A stretch of DNA of 64,000 nucleotides. Origin: Planctomycetota bacterium (GTDB lineage: Bacteria; Planctomycetota; GCA-2746535). The number at the start of each line of letters is the position of its first letter. Within the stretch, counting starts at the first letter, position 1. The position numbers and the translations under genes were made by a program. The notes beneath the pieces were generated by a model. That model made no database searches. It was not told the origin of the DNA and was given only the letters and a program-made list of their open reading frames with translations. Of this stretch, positions 35,921 to 46,926 are shown piece by piece. Location: the NCBI GenBank assembly GCA_002746535.1, contig NVWA01000006.1, forward strand, positions 1-64,000. Direction: 5' to 3'.

Positions 35921-37507
35921 TTAGGAACTACACGATAGCATCGAGCAGCCTGGTTTTACTCGAGCCCATTCAGGACGTTTTTCGGCAAATTTTGATTTTC
36001 CTGCTTGTTCTGTGTAAGGGTTTCTTAATACATCTAGTAGTTCATTAACTCTTGAATGGTCATCTTTTTCAGAGAGTTCAATTGCTTCTTGAGCTAGGTA
36101 ATTTCTTAGTACATATAAAGGGTTATTCGAATTCATTTTATTTACGCGTCCATCATTTTTTATATTTCGATTTTTAAATATCTTTTGATAAGAAAGAAAC
36201 CAACTATAGAATTTATCCAGGATGGTATCATTCAATTCATTTTCTTTATAAAATGCTGGTAATAAATTAACTTGAATATCTTCTTTTGATAAATTATTTT
36301 CTAAATTTAATGTTGAGATATTTCGGTAAAATAAGGTCATGTCTATTTCAGCTATTTGAAGTAATTTTGGGATTTCATCAATTAATGTTTGATCCGATTC
36401 TTGGTTGAATACGTTAAAGCCTAATTTGTTTGCCATCATGTTATTAAAGCCGCTTAGGTAGGTTTGTGAGTAACTTTCTAGAATGTCCTGTAGCGATTTC
36501 ACATCTTCAATTAATGGATATATGGCATTTGCTAGTTGGACTAAATTCCATTTGGCTATCATTGGTTGATTGCCAAAACAATATCGTTTTCCACTTGCAT
36601 CAGTTGTGTTTGGCGTCCAAGTTGGATCATAATTTTCCAGCCATCCGTATGGGCCGTAGTCAATTGTTAATCCTAATATTGACATATTATCTGTATTCAT
36701 GACACCATGTACGAAACCTACTCTCATCCAATGCACAATCATCTGCGCTGTATTTGTAGCGACTTCTTGAAACCATTTCAAATAGTTTTCTTTATTGCCT
36801 TGACCAATATGTGGAAAATCTGTTTCTAGTGTATAGTTGGCTAGTTTTTTTAATAATTCTATATCTCCTCTGGAGGTTGGTAATTCAAAATGACCAAATC
36901 TTGTGAAGGAAGGAGCTACCCTGCAGACTACTGCTCCTTGTTCATAATGTGCATTGCCATCATAAAACATATCGCGCATAACTTCTTCGCCAGTATTGAT
37001 AAGGCTTAGTGCCCTTGTGGTCGGTACGCCTAAATGAAACATTGATTCACTGCAAAGAAATTCTCTAATGGATGAACGAAGTACGGCATAACCGTCTGCC
37101 GATCTTGAATAAGGGGTAGGTCCTGCTCCTTTGAGTTGCAATGCCCATCGGTCACCTTTAGAATTAATGACGTCACCAAGATTAATGGCTCTTCCATCTC
37201 CGAGTTGCCCGGCCCAATTTCCAAATTGATGTCCTCCATAACATGTAGCATGAGGATTCATTTGGTCTAATTGTTGGTTCCCAGAAAATACTTTCGTGAA
37301 CTCTTCTGTTAGGCAATCCTTTTCTTCAAGATCTAAAATTGATGCAACTTCTTTTGAAAAAGAGATTAATTTTGGATTTTTGACTTGTTCTGGTTTTGCA
37401 TATGAATAAAAAGAATTGAAAACTTGTCTAGAGTAATTATCTATTTCTTCATCTTTAGGTAATTCTCTAGTAGATTTGTTATCAAAACGCCACTTGTTCA
37501 TAGACAT
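35921..37507 (-). CDS. selO: SelO/YdiU family protein adenylyltransferase
   Basis: A 528-residue pseudokinase-fold enzyme; SelO proteins transfer AMP from ATP to Ser, Thr and Tyr of proteins and help the redox stress response. Family signatures are NPHATCYGGHQFGNWAGQLG, GRAINLG, LQLKGAGPTPYSRSADGYAV, LRSSIREFLCSESM, GFVHGVMNTDNMSILG and DYGPYGWLENYDP. The tail reads PGCSMLSCSS, a Cys form of the C-x-x-(U/C)-S-S end that is selenocysteine in eukaryotic SelO. Length is normal. It is monocistronic as far as seen. Confidence 0.95.
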   Translation of the reverse strand: MSMNKWRFDNKSTRELPKDEEIDNYSRQVFNSFYSYAKPEQVKNPKLISFSKEVASILDLEEKDCLTEEFTKVFSGNQQLDQMNPHATCYGGHQFGNWAGQLGDGRAINLGDVINSKGDRWALQLKGAGPTPYSRSADGYAVLRSSIREFLCSESMFHLGVPTTRALSLINTGEEVMRDMFYDGNAHYEQGAVVCRVAPSFTRFGHFELPTSRGDIELLKKLANYTLETDFPHIGQGNKENYLKWFQEVATNTAQMIVHWMRVGFVHGVMNTDNMSILGLTIDYGPYGWLENYDPTWTPNTTDASGKRYCFGNQPMIAKWNLVQLANAIYPLIEDVKSLQDILESYSQTYLSGFNNMMANKLGFNVFNQESDQTLIDEIPKLLQIAEIDMTLFYRNISTLNLENNLSKEDIQVNLLPAFYKENELNDTILDKFYSWFLSYQKIFKNRNIKNDGRVNKMNSNNPLYVLRNYLAQEAIELSEKDDHSRVNELLDVLRNPYTEQAGKSKFAEKRPEWARVKPGCSMLSCSS

Positions 37508-37613
37508 TGAATTAGCCTCGTGAGTATGTATTTAATTAAATATAAGAGTATTTTATATATTTCATCAGATTTATCCTTAAAGAAAAAGGTGGCCTCATAT
37601 TATCGTGATCTTT

Positions 37614-39542
37614 TTAAATTGAAGCTCTATCAGGAAATGGAATCATTATATCAGATTCTATACTGGCTTTTCTAGAAACGATTGGTAAGTCCCATTTTTT
37701 ATTTGTTTTAATATCCTCAATTGTAGCTTTTGAAGAGTTTAAGTTGGCTTTAAAGGATGAAATGTCGTTACCGTCTTTTTCTATTAGCAATAACCAACCT
37801 ACAGTAACAGTCTTTTTATTTTCCGTTGTATCAAATTGTAATCTAGGTAAAAAATGGTCTGTTAAATACTGACAAGATAAACTGCATTCTCCAAATGGTA
37901 AAAGAACTAATCTTGTTCCATTATGAGAAATGCTGAATTGACCTTCATGTTTATAGATGGCATCTTTTAAACCATGGAAATTCCATGTTATTCTGTTTTG
38001 ACTTTGAAGTTCAATCTCATCAATGATGACATAAAAGTCTTTATCTACCATGTATGCATGACGATCGAATTTTATTAATTGATTACCGTATCCTCTTTCA
38101 AGTCGAGAAACGACATAATCAATATCTTCAGATGGGGAGAGCTGTTGAAAGTGAGCTATGGGGCTATCGGCTGTTAACTGTCCTTGGCCATCTATTAAAA
38201 TAGTATTATGGGCTTTTGTCGAATAGGAGATGTGATCAGGATCATCCAGTCTTAAACCTGTTGACCAATCATGCAAGTAACCTGGGTCTGCCAGAAGAGT
38301 TGTGCCAAAAGCATCAAGTACAACTGAATTTAAATCAAATTGACAGTGGGGATCATCAAAGACTTTACCGCGAGCCCTACCAGCCTTCATACCCAGCAAT
38401 TTCGCGTTTGGGTCTATTAGGCTATCTCTTAATGTCATAATGCCTGCACTATGAAATACAGCTGAAGTGGGTAAGTCAACAGGTGGTTCAGATTCCAAGT
38501 TTGGGTCTCCGAATATAAATCCAGCACTATCGCTATATTTAAATTGACTAGCCCACCATTGAATTTTTTTGTCTTGAAATTCTGCAGCAAAAATTAAAGC
38601 AAGGGTTTTGATGTTACTATGCACAAATCGTGCATCACAACCCTCAGGTATAGAATATTCTCTTTCATCTTTATGGGTGCGTGAAAAATGTCTGGTTAAT
38701 ATTTGGCCGGAAACACCATAAGGGCAATCATTAAAGTTTGCAACAGTTTTGTCTTCAATGTGAAAATAGAAATGTGGATAGCACATTCGATCTAATTTTT
38801 TTGCTTTTTGATGAAAGATATTGGGCCAACCATTCATTTTGAAAGCCAAAAGACCTTTAATGGCATTGCCCATTCCATAAGCCCAATAGCCATTTGTTTC
38901 TAAACAAACACCGGCATCATCATACCACTCTATGTAACGTAATAAATGTGCCCTGACTATTTCAATTTCATTTGAAAGGTCTATGTCGTGTTTATCCATG
39001 ACTACTAATAATTCTGCCATAGGGCCACAGTAAACAGAGAGATGATTCATAGTTCTATTACCATAAAGGTATTTATTTTTTGCCTGACATTCATCCATAA
39101 AGAGATCAACAATTTCATCTTTCAATTTTGTGATGAATAGGCTTATTTCTTCGTCAGATAATTCTTCAGCGATCCAATCAAAAGTTCTAGCACAGTGGCT
39201 GGCAAATGCTGATATCCCTAAACTAAATGTGTTGTCATTTTTATTATTTTTGTACTCAGGTAATTTTAAGACTTGTAATAAGGTATCTTTTGCTTTATTT
39301 AGATATCTTTTGTCTTTCGTTAATTGCCATGCAAAAGCGCAAGTTTCAGCCCGACATAATGGTTGATTCAGAATAGCATGTTCATCAACCTTAATGTCTA
39401 ATGTTGGAATTAAATTATCATTGGCCCGAGCGATTATGGCATCGTAGTCTTTCTCAAAAGTGCTATGTTTGGCCTTAGATTTTAGTTTGGGCAAGTCCGT
39501 TTTGGTGAAATATAAATGAGGGTGTTGTTTTGAATTTGACAT
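37614..39542 (-). CDS. heparinase II/III-family polysaccharide-degrading-like protein
   Basis: A 642-residue protein with an N-terminal alpha/alpha-toroid (QPLCRAETCAFAWQLTKDKR, FASHCARTFDWIAEELSDEE, ETNGYWAYGMGNAIKGLLAF) and a C-terminal beta-sandwich (DDPHCQFDLNSVVLDAFGTT, LLADPGY, AHNTILIDGQGQ). This is the architecture of heparinase II/III and related alginate lyases, which cleave acidic polysaccharides. No signal peptide is visible (start MSNSKQHPHLYFTKTDLPKL), so a cytosolic place on imported oligosaccharide is likely. The gene is separate from sulfatase genes, and its true substrate cannot be inferred. Confidence 0.82.
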   Translation of the reverse strand: MSNSKQHPHLYFTKTDLPKLKSKAKHSTFEKDYDAIIARANDNLIPTLDIKVDEHAILNQPLCRAETCAFAWQLTKDKRYLNKAKDTLLQVLKLPEYKNNKNDNTFSLGISAFASHCARTFDWIAEELSDEEISLFITKLKDEIVDLFMDECQAKNKYLYGNRTMNHLSVYCGPMAELLVVMDKHDIDLSNEIEIVRAHLLRYIEWYDDAGVCLETNGYWAYGMGNAIKGLLAFKMNGWPNIFHQKAKKLDRMCYPHFYFHIEDKTVANFNDCPYGVSGQILTRHFSRTHKDEREYSIPEGCDARFVHSNIKTLALIFAAEFQDKKIQWWASQFKYSDSAGFIFGDPNLESEPPVDLPTSAVFHSAGIMTLRDSLIDPNAKLLGMKAGRARGKVFDDPHCQFDLNSVVLDAFGTTLLADPGYLHDWSTGLRLDDPDHISYSTKAHNTILIDGQGQLTADSPIAHFQQLSPSEDIDYVVSRLERGYGNQLIKFDRHAYMVDKDFYVIIDEIELQSQNRITWNFHGLKDAIYKHEGQFSISHNGTRLVLLPFGECSLSCQYLTDHFLPRLQFDTTENKKTVTVGWLLLIEKDGNDISSFKANLNSSKATIEDIKTNKKWDLPIVSRKASIESDIMIPFPDRASI

Positions 39543-39697
39543 TTAAATTACCAGATTTAAAAGTAAATTTAAATGATATCAGTTTCTAGATTTTTATGCG
39601 AGATTCAAATGTATTATGGTAAGTGAAAAGTGTCAAATATTTGAGAAAAGTATTAGGGTATATGAGGTGATTGTTCGGATTCACCAAGATATAGTTT

Positions 39698-40381
39698 TTA
39701 TAAAATTCCATGTTCCTGAAAACTGTAATGTTTATCATTTCCTTTGCCAATAATAATATGGTCTAGTAGATCTATATCAAGCAATTGAAGCGAAGATTTA
39801 ATCTTCTGTGTAATTTGTTTGTCTGCATTTGATGGAATTATGTTTCCAGTAGGGTGGTTGTGTGCAATGATTACTCTTGACGCTTTATTTAACAAAGCTT
39901 TTTCGGCAATTTCTCTAGGATAAACGGCAGCTTGATCAACTGTTCCTTGGGTAATTTTTTTAGTAATAATATTATTTGAAGAGCCCATGAATATAGAAGC
40001 GAAGAATTCCTTTTTTTCATTTGATAGCATCGACTTTAATAAAGGGATTAAATCTTCTGGACCTGAAATAGTGACATTATTTTTTAATTCAACTTCATGT
40101 AATTTTATATGAGTTTGGTAAAAGAGATGGAGTAGGATAGCGGAACTTTCACCAATTCCGTTAAAATTAATTAAATCTTCTGTAGTAGCGCTAAGTACAT
40201 TATTGATTGATCCGAAATGAGTTAATAATTCTTTAGCTAAACTTTTGGTGTCTTTTCGCGGGATAGAAAAGTGTAATATTAATTCTAAAAATTCGTGGTC
40301 AGATAAGGAGTCTCTTCCGGCAGATAAAAACCGTTTTTTCAAACGTAGACGGTGGCCATTGTTGATTGTGTCTTTAACCAT
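39698..40381 (-). CDS. radC: RadC/JAB-domain protein
   Basis: A 227-residue protein. Residues about 15-80 resemble a UPF0758 N-terminal helix-hairpin-helix (HFSIPRKDTKSLAKELLTHF, INFNGIGESSAILL), and about 100-227 form a JAB1/MPN-like metalloprotease fold with the zinc motif in VIIAHNHPTGNIIPSNADKQ and the Glu/Ser partners around it. RadC-family proteins have no settled biochemical role despite the name. The start overlaps the nadC stop by 8 bases, so both come from one transcript. Confidence 0.88.
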   Translation of the reverse strand: MVKDTINNGHRLRLKKRFLSAGRDSLSDHEFLELILHFSIPRKDTKSLAKELLTHFGSINNVLSATTEDLINFNGIGESSAILLHLFYQTHIKLHEVELKNNVTISGPEDLIPLLKSMLSNEKKEFFASIFMGSSNNIITKKITQGTVDQAAVYPREIAEKALLNKASRVIIAHNHPTGNIIPSNADKQITQKIKSSLQLLDIDLLDHIIIGKGNDKHYSFQEHGIL

Positions 40382-41246
40382 CGAGCCCTATATCCAATGC
40401 TTTTACACTGTGGGTTAAAGCGCCTACAGATATACGGTCAACGCCAGATTCTGCGATCTTTTTTACTGTTTTTAAATTTACACCACCACTTGCTTCTAAT
40501 AGTATTTTTGGTGCTAATGAATTTTTTAGATTCACGGCTCTTTTTAAAAAAGCAGGTTTCATGTTATCAAGAAGAATAATCTGAGGAGATGCTAATAGGG
40601 CTTCTTCTAGTTGACTTAAGTGGTCAATTTCAACAATAATTTTTATCTTTTTTTTGCCAATAGATTTCTTTGCTCTCTGTATGCATTCTTTAATGGGATT
40701 CTTTGTGAGCTTTGAGACACTTGCAATGTGATTGTCTTTGATCATGACCATGTCATATAGACCTATGCGATGATTATAACCCCCGCCGCAAGTCACGGCA
40801 TATTTCTCCAGTAAGCGCCACCCAGGTGTTGTTTTTCTAGTATCAAGAATTTTTGCATTTGTGTGTTTAATTAAATCGGCATATTGTTTGGTAATACTGG
40901 CAATACCTGAAAGTCTTTGAATAAAGTTTAATAGTATTCTTTCTGCAGTTAGTACCTCTGATGTTAACCCAGAAATTTTGGCAATTTTTGTATTCGGGCT
41001 TAGATTGTTTCCATCTTTTTTTAATAGGGATATTTTTGCATTTGGTGCAATTTTTTCCAATGTATATTTGGCAATATCCATGCCTGATAAGATTCCCTTT
41101 TCTCTTGAAACCAAAAAGCCTTTAAATTCTTCATCTGGTAAATTGACAGCTTTACTGGTGATATCTCCTGTAGAAATATCCTCTTGAATTGCTTGGTCGA
41201 CAATTAATTTATAAGAAGAAGGCGTTAGTTTTTTAAGTGATACCAT
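40374..41246 (-). CDS. nadC: nicotinate-nucleotide pyrophosphorylase, NadC
   Basis: A 290-residue quinolinate phosphoribosyltransferase, which makes nicotinate mononucleotide from quinolinate and PRPP in NAD synthesis. Motifs: QEDISTGDITSKAV near the N-terminus, LNFIQRLSGIAS, ILDTRKTTPGWRLLEKYAV with active-site Arg and Lys, GGGYNHRIGLYDMVMIKDNH, IIVEIDHLSQLEEAL and LEASGGVNLKTVKKIAESGV. Length is typical. It overlaps RadC by 8 bases and lies downstream of leuB by 58 bases. Confidence 0.95.
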   Translation of the reverse strand: MVSLKKLTPSSYKLIVDQAIQEDISTGDITSKAVNLPDEEFKGFLVSREKGILSGMDIAKYTLEKIAPNAKISLLKKDGNNLSPNTKIAKISGLTSEVLTAERILLNFIQRLSGIASITKQYADLIKHTNAKILDTRKTTPGWRLLEKYAVTCGGGYNHRIGLYDMVMIKDNHIASVSKLTKNPIKECIQRAKKSIGKKKIKIIVEIDHLSQLEEALLASPQIILLDNMKPAFLKRAVNLKNSLAPKILLEASGGVNLKTVKKIAESGVDRISVGALTHSVKALDIGLDG

Positions 41247-41304
41247 TGAAGTTCTTCTTTAAGAGACATAGCAACTCGCATTTGCTAAATTTCTTGAATT
41301 AAGA

Positions 41305-42393
<1,089 letters not shown>

Positions 42394-42476
42394 TTAAATT
42401 TAATGTGTAAATTTGATTGAAGAATTATGGTTTCTAATTTTATTTTGGCAACATTAAATTGAGAAGTACTTTGCTT

Positions 42477-43082
42477 TTACAGACGATGTACTTTGATATT
42501 TTGTTGATAGGTGCAGTGATTGTTTTCTAAATCTAAATAATATAGATTTTTATCTTTTGCGTAACAATCAGGACAATAATTGGGTGTTTGTGGTAGTGGA
42601 ATACCAGGAAGAGTTACTCGGACCTTAAAAGGAACCGTTTGTTTTTTGCATGATTCGCATAATAATAGGCTATGGCCTTTTGTTCCCATGCCTGGGTGTA
42701 GTTTTTTCAAAGGTTTTTGACCTGAATAAATTGTATCAAGCCATCTTTCTTGGAACGTTGTAATTTCTTGAAACCCTAGTTGTGGAAAACATTTTGTAAG
42801 GGCGCCATATAGACAATCTACAATCCAATATTCTTTTAACCAAGCCGTTTTATCTTGGTCAAGATTCATTGACGGAATATTAGCTGATAGTAAAACAAAC
42901 ATTTCTTCAATTTGTTCTTTATATTTTGATTTATTGTGAAATCCAAAATCGTTTTTTAACCATCTACAAGTTTCTTCAACTTCTTCACGACAAATGGCAT
43001 TGATAAATCGAAGGGTTAATTCAGATTCTGTGATGGCTTTTTCAGTTTTTTTATCAAAACCAACAATGATTAAATAGCTCAT
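42477..43082 (-). CDS. hypothetical protein with C-terminal zinc-ribbon-like cysteines
   Basis: A 201-residue protein of unknown function. The C-terminal part has two CxxC pairs, LLCESCKKQTVPF and NYCPDCYAK, spaced like a zinc ribbon. The N-terminal part is helical and charged with no known motif. No signal peptide or membrane segment is present. It lies between leuB and the fusA terminator on the same strand; about 90 bases separate it from leuB, and it could share the leuB transcript. Real coding is supported by the long open frame in AT-rich DNA and conserved-looking cysteine spacing. Confidence 0.6.
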   Translation of the reverse strand: MSYLIIVGFDKKTEKAITESELTLRFINAICREEVEETCRWLKNDFGFHNKSKYKEQIEEMFVLLSANIPSMNLDQDKTAWLKEYWIVDCLYGALTKCFPQLGFQEITTFQERWLDTIYSGQKPLKKLHPGMGTKGHSLLLCESCKKQTVPFKVRVTLPGIPLPQTPNYCPDCYAKDKNLYYLDLENNHCTYQQNIKVHRL

Positions 43083-43182
43083 TAAATTCCCAAGTGATAT
43101 GTAAGTAGACTTTAGGATATATCGGCTTTTTAGTAGAATCTTTAACCAAAAATATGGGAAAGTTTGGGTAAATATGAAGAAA

Positions 43183-43212
43183 TTAGGCCAAACCCATTTA
43201 GATTTGGCCTAA
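43183..43212 (-). terminator. intrinsic terminator of fusA
   Basis: TTAGGCCAAA and TTTGGCCTAA pair perfectly over 10 bases around a 10-base loop, just 18 bases past the fusA stop. On the reverse strand the hairpin is followed by TTTCTTC, a fair T run. The stem is GC-richer than its surroundings, as terminators usually are. Confidence 0.7.
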
Positions 43213-43229
43213 AAATGTATGCGAATTGA

Positions 43230-45326
43230 CTATTTCTTATTACCGGCTTCTTTTTTCTTTCTAGCTTCTTCTGCTAGAGCTTCTTGAACTGCAACCGGTA
43301 CTTTACGGTACGTTAGGAATTCCATTGAAAATCCAGCTTTACCTTGTGTTTTTGATCTTATTTCCGTTGAGTAGCCAAACATTTCTTTCAAAGGTACTTC
43401 ACCTCTAATAACAACATTGTCGCCTTGAGTATCTTGACCTGTTAAAATACCTCTTCTTGATGCCAAGTCGCCTTGAACAGTTCCTTGATATTCCATAGGT
43501 GTTTCAATCTCAATGCTCATAATCGGCTCTAACACATTTGGATTACTTTGCAAAAAGAACTCTCTAAAGGCTCCTTTTGCTGCGGCACGGAAAGCCATTT
43601 CAGATGAGTCAACATCATGATAAGAGCCATCTTTTAAAGTCACTTTTAATCCTAATACAGGATAACCACATAGTGGGCCTTTTTCAATTGATTCTCTAAA
43701 GCCTTTATCAACCGCAGGAATGTATTCTCTAGGGATACGTCCTTGTGTGATTTTATCAACGAATTCATAATCAACTTCAGCATCATCATCCAACAATTCG
43801 AATGTTCCAACCACATGACCATATTGTCCTGAACCACCTGTTTGTTTTTTATGTTTATAATCGAATGCTGTTGTGCCACCCAATCTTTCACGATAGGCTA
43901 CCTGAGGCATGCCGACTACTACTTCGGCTTTATATTCTCTTTTGATTCTTTCAACGTAGATTTCTAAGTGGAGTTCGCCCATGCCACTAATAATAGTTTG
44001 TGCACTTTCTTCATCAACTCGAACTCTGAAAGTAGGATCTTCTCGCATAAATCTATTTAACGCTTTTGATATTTGATCAACATCTTTTCTTTCTTTAGGT
44101 TCGATGGCAAATGAAATGACGGGCTCAGGTACAAAAATAGATTCCATGGCAACATTTAATTGACCATCGCTAAATGTATCGCCTGTTGAGCAGTCAACTC
44201 CTAACATGGCAATGATGTCACCTGCAGATGCTTCATCTTCATCAACTCTATCGTTAGAAAACATTCTAACAATTCTTGAGACTCGAATTTTCTTTCCCGT
44301 ACGATTATTAATGACTGAATCACCTTTTCGCATTGTTCCTTGATAAATTCTAGTGTATGTTAACTGACCAAATTGTTCGTCAGTTAATTTAAATGCCATG
44401 GCAACTAATGGTTTGTCTGGATCAGGCAAAATTTCAACTTCTTTTTCAGTTTTATATTCAGTGGCTTTATACTTTCGGTCTATTGGTGAAGGCAGATATT
44501 CTAATACGGCATCTAAGGCAGTTTGAACTCCTTTATTTTTAAAAGCTGAACCTAGCATTACTGGTACAAATTCACAAGCAATTGTAGCTTTTCTAATGAC
44601 TGGATTTATATCCGCCGGCGTAATTTCAGCTTCTTCCATTACTTTTTCTGCAAGGTCGTCATCGAACATCGTTAATGCATCAAGAAGAATTTCTCGGTAT
44701 TCTTTTGCTTTATCGGCTAAATCATCTGGGATTTCTTCAGTGCGTACAGTTTCGCCATTTTCACCATCATAATAATAGGCCTTCATTTCTATCAAATCTA
44801 CGATGCCTTTAAAATCATCTTCTGCGCCAATTGGTAAACTAATAAATTCTGCATTTAATTTTAGTTTATCAACTATTTGATCTTTAACTGAGAAAGGGTC
44901 TGCACCTGTTCGGTCCATTTTATTAATAAATGCGATCCTAGGTATATTGTACCTTTTCATTTGTCTATCGACTGTTAAAGACTGAGATTGTACGCCACCA
45001 ACAGAGCAAAGAATCATAATGCCACCATCTAACACTCTTAAAGATCGTTCAACTTCTATGGTGAAATCTACATGTCCAGGTGTATCAATAATATTAATTT
45101 TATGGTTTTCCCATTCTACGGTAGTTGCAGCTGATGTAATTGTAATGCCTTTTTCTTTTTCAAGTTCCATGTGATCCATTGTTGCGCCATCACCTTTTCC
45201 ACGAACTTCTTCAATTTTGTGGATTTTTCCACAATAGAATAAAATTCGTTCTGTCATGGTTGTTTTACCTGAATCAATGTGGGCTGAAATTCCTATGTTT
45301 CGAACATGGTTTAAATCTTGTTTCAT
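43230..45326 (-). CDS. fusA: elongation factor G, spdEFG1/mitochondrial-like subtype
   Basis: A 698-residue GTPase that drives ribosomal translocation. GTPase motifs: G1 [17 protein letters not shown]2 [14 protein letters not shown]3 [10 protein letters not shown]4 FINKMDR; domain IV carries the [17 protein letters not shown] loop and the C-terminus the usual EF-G fold. The phrases AHIDSGKTT (Ser for the common Ala), [18 protein letters not shown] and [20 protein letters not shown] match mitochondrial EF-G1 and the spdEFG1 group of spirochaetes, planctomycetes and deltaproteobacteria. No str operon neighbours (rpsL, rpsG, tuf) are adjacent, as usual for that group. The start has AGGAAG upstream. 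Confidence 0.95.
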   Translation of the reverse strand: MKQDLNHVRNIGISAHIDSGKTTMTERILFYCGKIHKIEEVRGKGDGATMDHMELEKEKGITITSAATTVEWENHKINIIDTPGHVDFTIEVERSLRVLDGGIMILCSVGGVQSQSLTVDRQMKRYNIPRIAFINKMDRTGADPFSVKDQIVDKLKLNAEFISLPIGAEDDFKGIVDLIEMKAYYYDGENGETVRTEEIPDDLADKAKEYREILLDALTMFDDDLAEKVMEEAEITPADINPVIRKATIACEFVPVMLGSAFKNKGVQTALDAVLEYLPSPIDRKYKATEYKTEKEVEILPDPDKPLVAMAFKLTDEQFGQLTYTRIYQGTMRKGDSVINNRTGKKIRVSRIVRMFSNDRVDEDEASAGDIIAMLGVDCSTGDTFSDGQLNVAMESIFVPEPVISFAIEPKERKDVDQISKALNRFMREDPTFRVRVDEESAQTIISGMGELHLEIYVERIKREYKAEVVVGMPQVAYRERLGGTTAFDYKHKKQTGGSGQYGHVVGTFELLDDDAEVDYEFVDKITQGRIPREYIPAVDKGFRESIEKGPLCGYPVLGLKVTLKDGSYHDVDSSEMAFRAAAKGAFREFFLQSNPNVLEPIMSIEIETPMEYQGTVQGDLASRRGILTGQDTQGDNVVIRGEVPLKEMFGYSTEIRSKTQGKAGFSMEFLTYRKVPVAVQEALAEEARKKKEAGNKK

Positions 45327-45389
45327 TGGTTTGCTTCCTCTTGTATATTTATATAATAATAATGATAACGCTTGTGTTTAGGGCGCAGA

Positions 45390-45418
45390 ATTATACTGAT
45401 ATTTAGTTTTCTCGTTAA
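45390..45418 (-). promoter_or_regulatory. candidate sigma-70 promoter of fusA
   Basis: On the reverse strand, TTAACG (45413-45418) and TATAAT (45390-45395) are separated by 17 bases. A -10 box matching all six bases and a -35 matching four of six, about 60 bases before the fusA start, make a good candidate. The transcript would have a leader of roughly 55 bases. Confidence 0.5.
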
Positions 45419-45530
45419 TAAAACCTTTCTAATTTTTGGTTTTCAAACTAAAATCCTATGCATAAATCGAGTCAATATTTCGAAAATCAATTATTTGAAT
45501 TAATATGGATAATTGACACTATTATTTAAA

Positions 45531-46589
45531 ATGACAATTCTTTCTAGAAAAATCGAAATTCCACACTTTACCAGTATCAAATCTGATGCTTGGGAAGAGT
45601 TGCCTCAAGATATAATAGAAAATACTCCTTCAGGCACAAAAGTAATTTTAGCGGTTGATCCAACGGTTGAAAAATTATACGGTAAAAAATTAAAATCTAT
45701 TTTTGATAAGCATAAAGTTAGTTTTTGTGATGAAATTATCATAGAAGATAGTGATCAAAATCAGGTAGATAAATTAAGTCAATTAATTTTAAAAAATAAT
45801 GCAGGATTAGTATTAGGGGTTGGCGGTGGAAGAACTCTTGATGTCAGTCAGTATGCGTCTCATTGTAATAAAATACCATTTATCAGTGTACCTACAACAC
45901 CTAGTCATGATGGTATTTTTAGTCCAGTAGCAGTCATTAGAAATAATAATAAAACATCAAGTATTAAAGTTAATATGCCTTTGGGTGTTGTCGTAGATTT
46001 AGAGATTTTGCAAAATGCACCAATTGATCTAATTAAAGCTGGTATTGGTGATACAATAAGTAATTTATCAGCTGTTAAAGATTGGCAAAAAAGTTACCAA
46101 GTAAAACATTGTAAGGTCTTTGATGGCTATTCTGCCCTGCAATCTAAATTAGCATATGAACGACTTGTGACCATTAGAAAGATGCCTTTAAACTCTAAAG
46201 AATTTTTGCAAATATTGGTAGAAGGACTAATCTTAAATGGAATGGCGATGGAAATGGCGAATAATTCCTTACCTTGCAGTGGTGCGGAACATATGTTCAG
46301 TCATGCTTTAGATATCATTGGGCCAAAACGTTCTTTACATGGATTACAAGTCGCAGTTGGAACATTAATTACTGAATGTTTACGTGGTGAAGATTTAACG
46401 GAGATTTTGAAATTATTTGATAAATTTAATTTACCAAAGAGTCCATATGATTTAGGATTTAATAAAGAAGAAACCCTGGAAGCCTTAAAATTAGCACCCA
46501 GTACAAGGGCCGAAAGGTATTCTATTTTAAACGAAGTTGAGATAGATGAAGGTGTCATTATTAAGTTAGAATATTGGAAAATTTTATAA
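45531..46589 (+). CDS. glycerol-1-phosphate dehydrogenase (EgsA/AraM family)
   Basis: A 352-residue iron/zinc-type dehydrogenase from the ATG at 45531. LVLGVGGGRTLDVSQYASHC binds NAD(P). FISVPTTPSHDGIFSPVAVI is a hallmark of the sn-glycerol-1-phosphate dehydrogenase family. Metal ligands are probably the Asp of AGIGDTISNLSA and histidines of SGAEHMFSHALD and RSLHGLQVAVGT. Archaea use it to make sn-glycerol-1-phosphate for ether lipids; the Bacillus AraM makes it for another lipid. Here it suggests a G1P-based lipid or phosphoglycerol compound. It diverges from fusA and is not in an operon with a GGGP synthase in this window. Confidence 0.85.
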   Translation: MTILSRKIEIPHFTSIKSDAWEELPQDIIENTPSGTKVILAVDPTVEKLYGKKLKSIFDKHKVSFCDEIIIEDSDQNQVDKLSQLILKNNAGLVLGVGGGRTLDVSQYASHCNKIPFISVPTTPSHDGIFSPVAVIRNNNKTSSIKVNMPLGVVVDLEILQNAPIDLIKAGIGDTISNLSAVKDWQKSYQVKHCKVFDGYSALQSKLAYERLVTIRKMPLNSKEFLQILVEGLILNGMAMEMANNSLPCSGAEHMFSHALDIIGPKRSLHGLQVAVGTLITECLRGEDLTEILKLFDKFNLPKSPYDLGFNKEETLEALKLAPSTRAERYSILNEVEIDEGVIIKLEYWKIL

Positions 46590-46666
46590 TAAGACTTTCT
46601 GGTATCTAAGTACTTAAAATTGGTTGTTTTTCATGATTACATCTGCCAGGTTTCCCGATAAAAATC

Positions 46667-46694
46667 TTGACTTGAATAAAAAGATCAATAATAT
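46667..46694 (+). promoter_or_regulatory. candidate promoter of tRNA-Phe
   Basis: TTGACT (46667-46672) and TAATAT (46689-46694) with a 16-base spacer lie about 40 bases upstream of the mature tRNA end. The -35 box matches five of six consensus bases, the -10 box four of six. Confidence 0.4.
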
Positions 46695-46734
46695 TTCGCA
46701 CTCTTTTACCGAGAACTTTCAGTTTTTGGTGGAT

Positions 46735-46807
46735 GCCCAGATAGCTCAGTCGGTAGAGCAAGGGACTGAAAATCCCTGTGTCAGTGGTTCAATTCCACTT
46801 CTGGGCA
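46735..46807 (+). tRNA. tRNA-Phe (anticodon GAA)
   Basis: A 73-base cloverleaf can be drawn. The acceptor stem GCCCAGA pairs with TCTGGGC, the D arm is GCTC/GAGC, the anticodon stem AGGGA pairs with TCCCT around loop CTGAAAA, giving anticodon GAA for Phe, and the T arm is AGTGG/CCACT with TTCAATT. The discriminator is A. The following bases are CTC, so CCA is not encoded and must be added by tRNA nucleotidyltransferase. A run of eight T's comes right after, acting as a simple terminator. Confidence 0.95.
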
Positions 46808-46926
46808 CTCTTTTTTTTCTTGTAGACCCTATTGAACCATAAATCGTCTATTTCGTTTTTATCTTATAGCAATATAATGTATGTTGAATTGATACTATTT
46901 TTTTAACTTTTTAATAAATATTTTAT

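Noticed and set aside
46624..46842. 72-codon ORF covering tRNA-Phe
   Set aside because: It crosses the whole tRNA; its end encodes the tRNA sequence read as codons. Not a gene.
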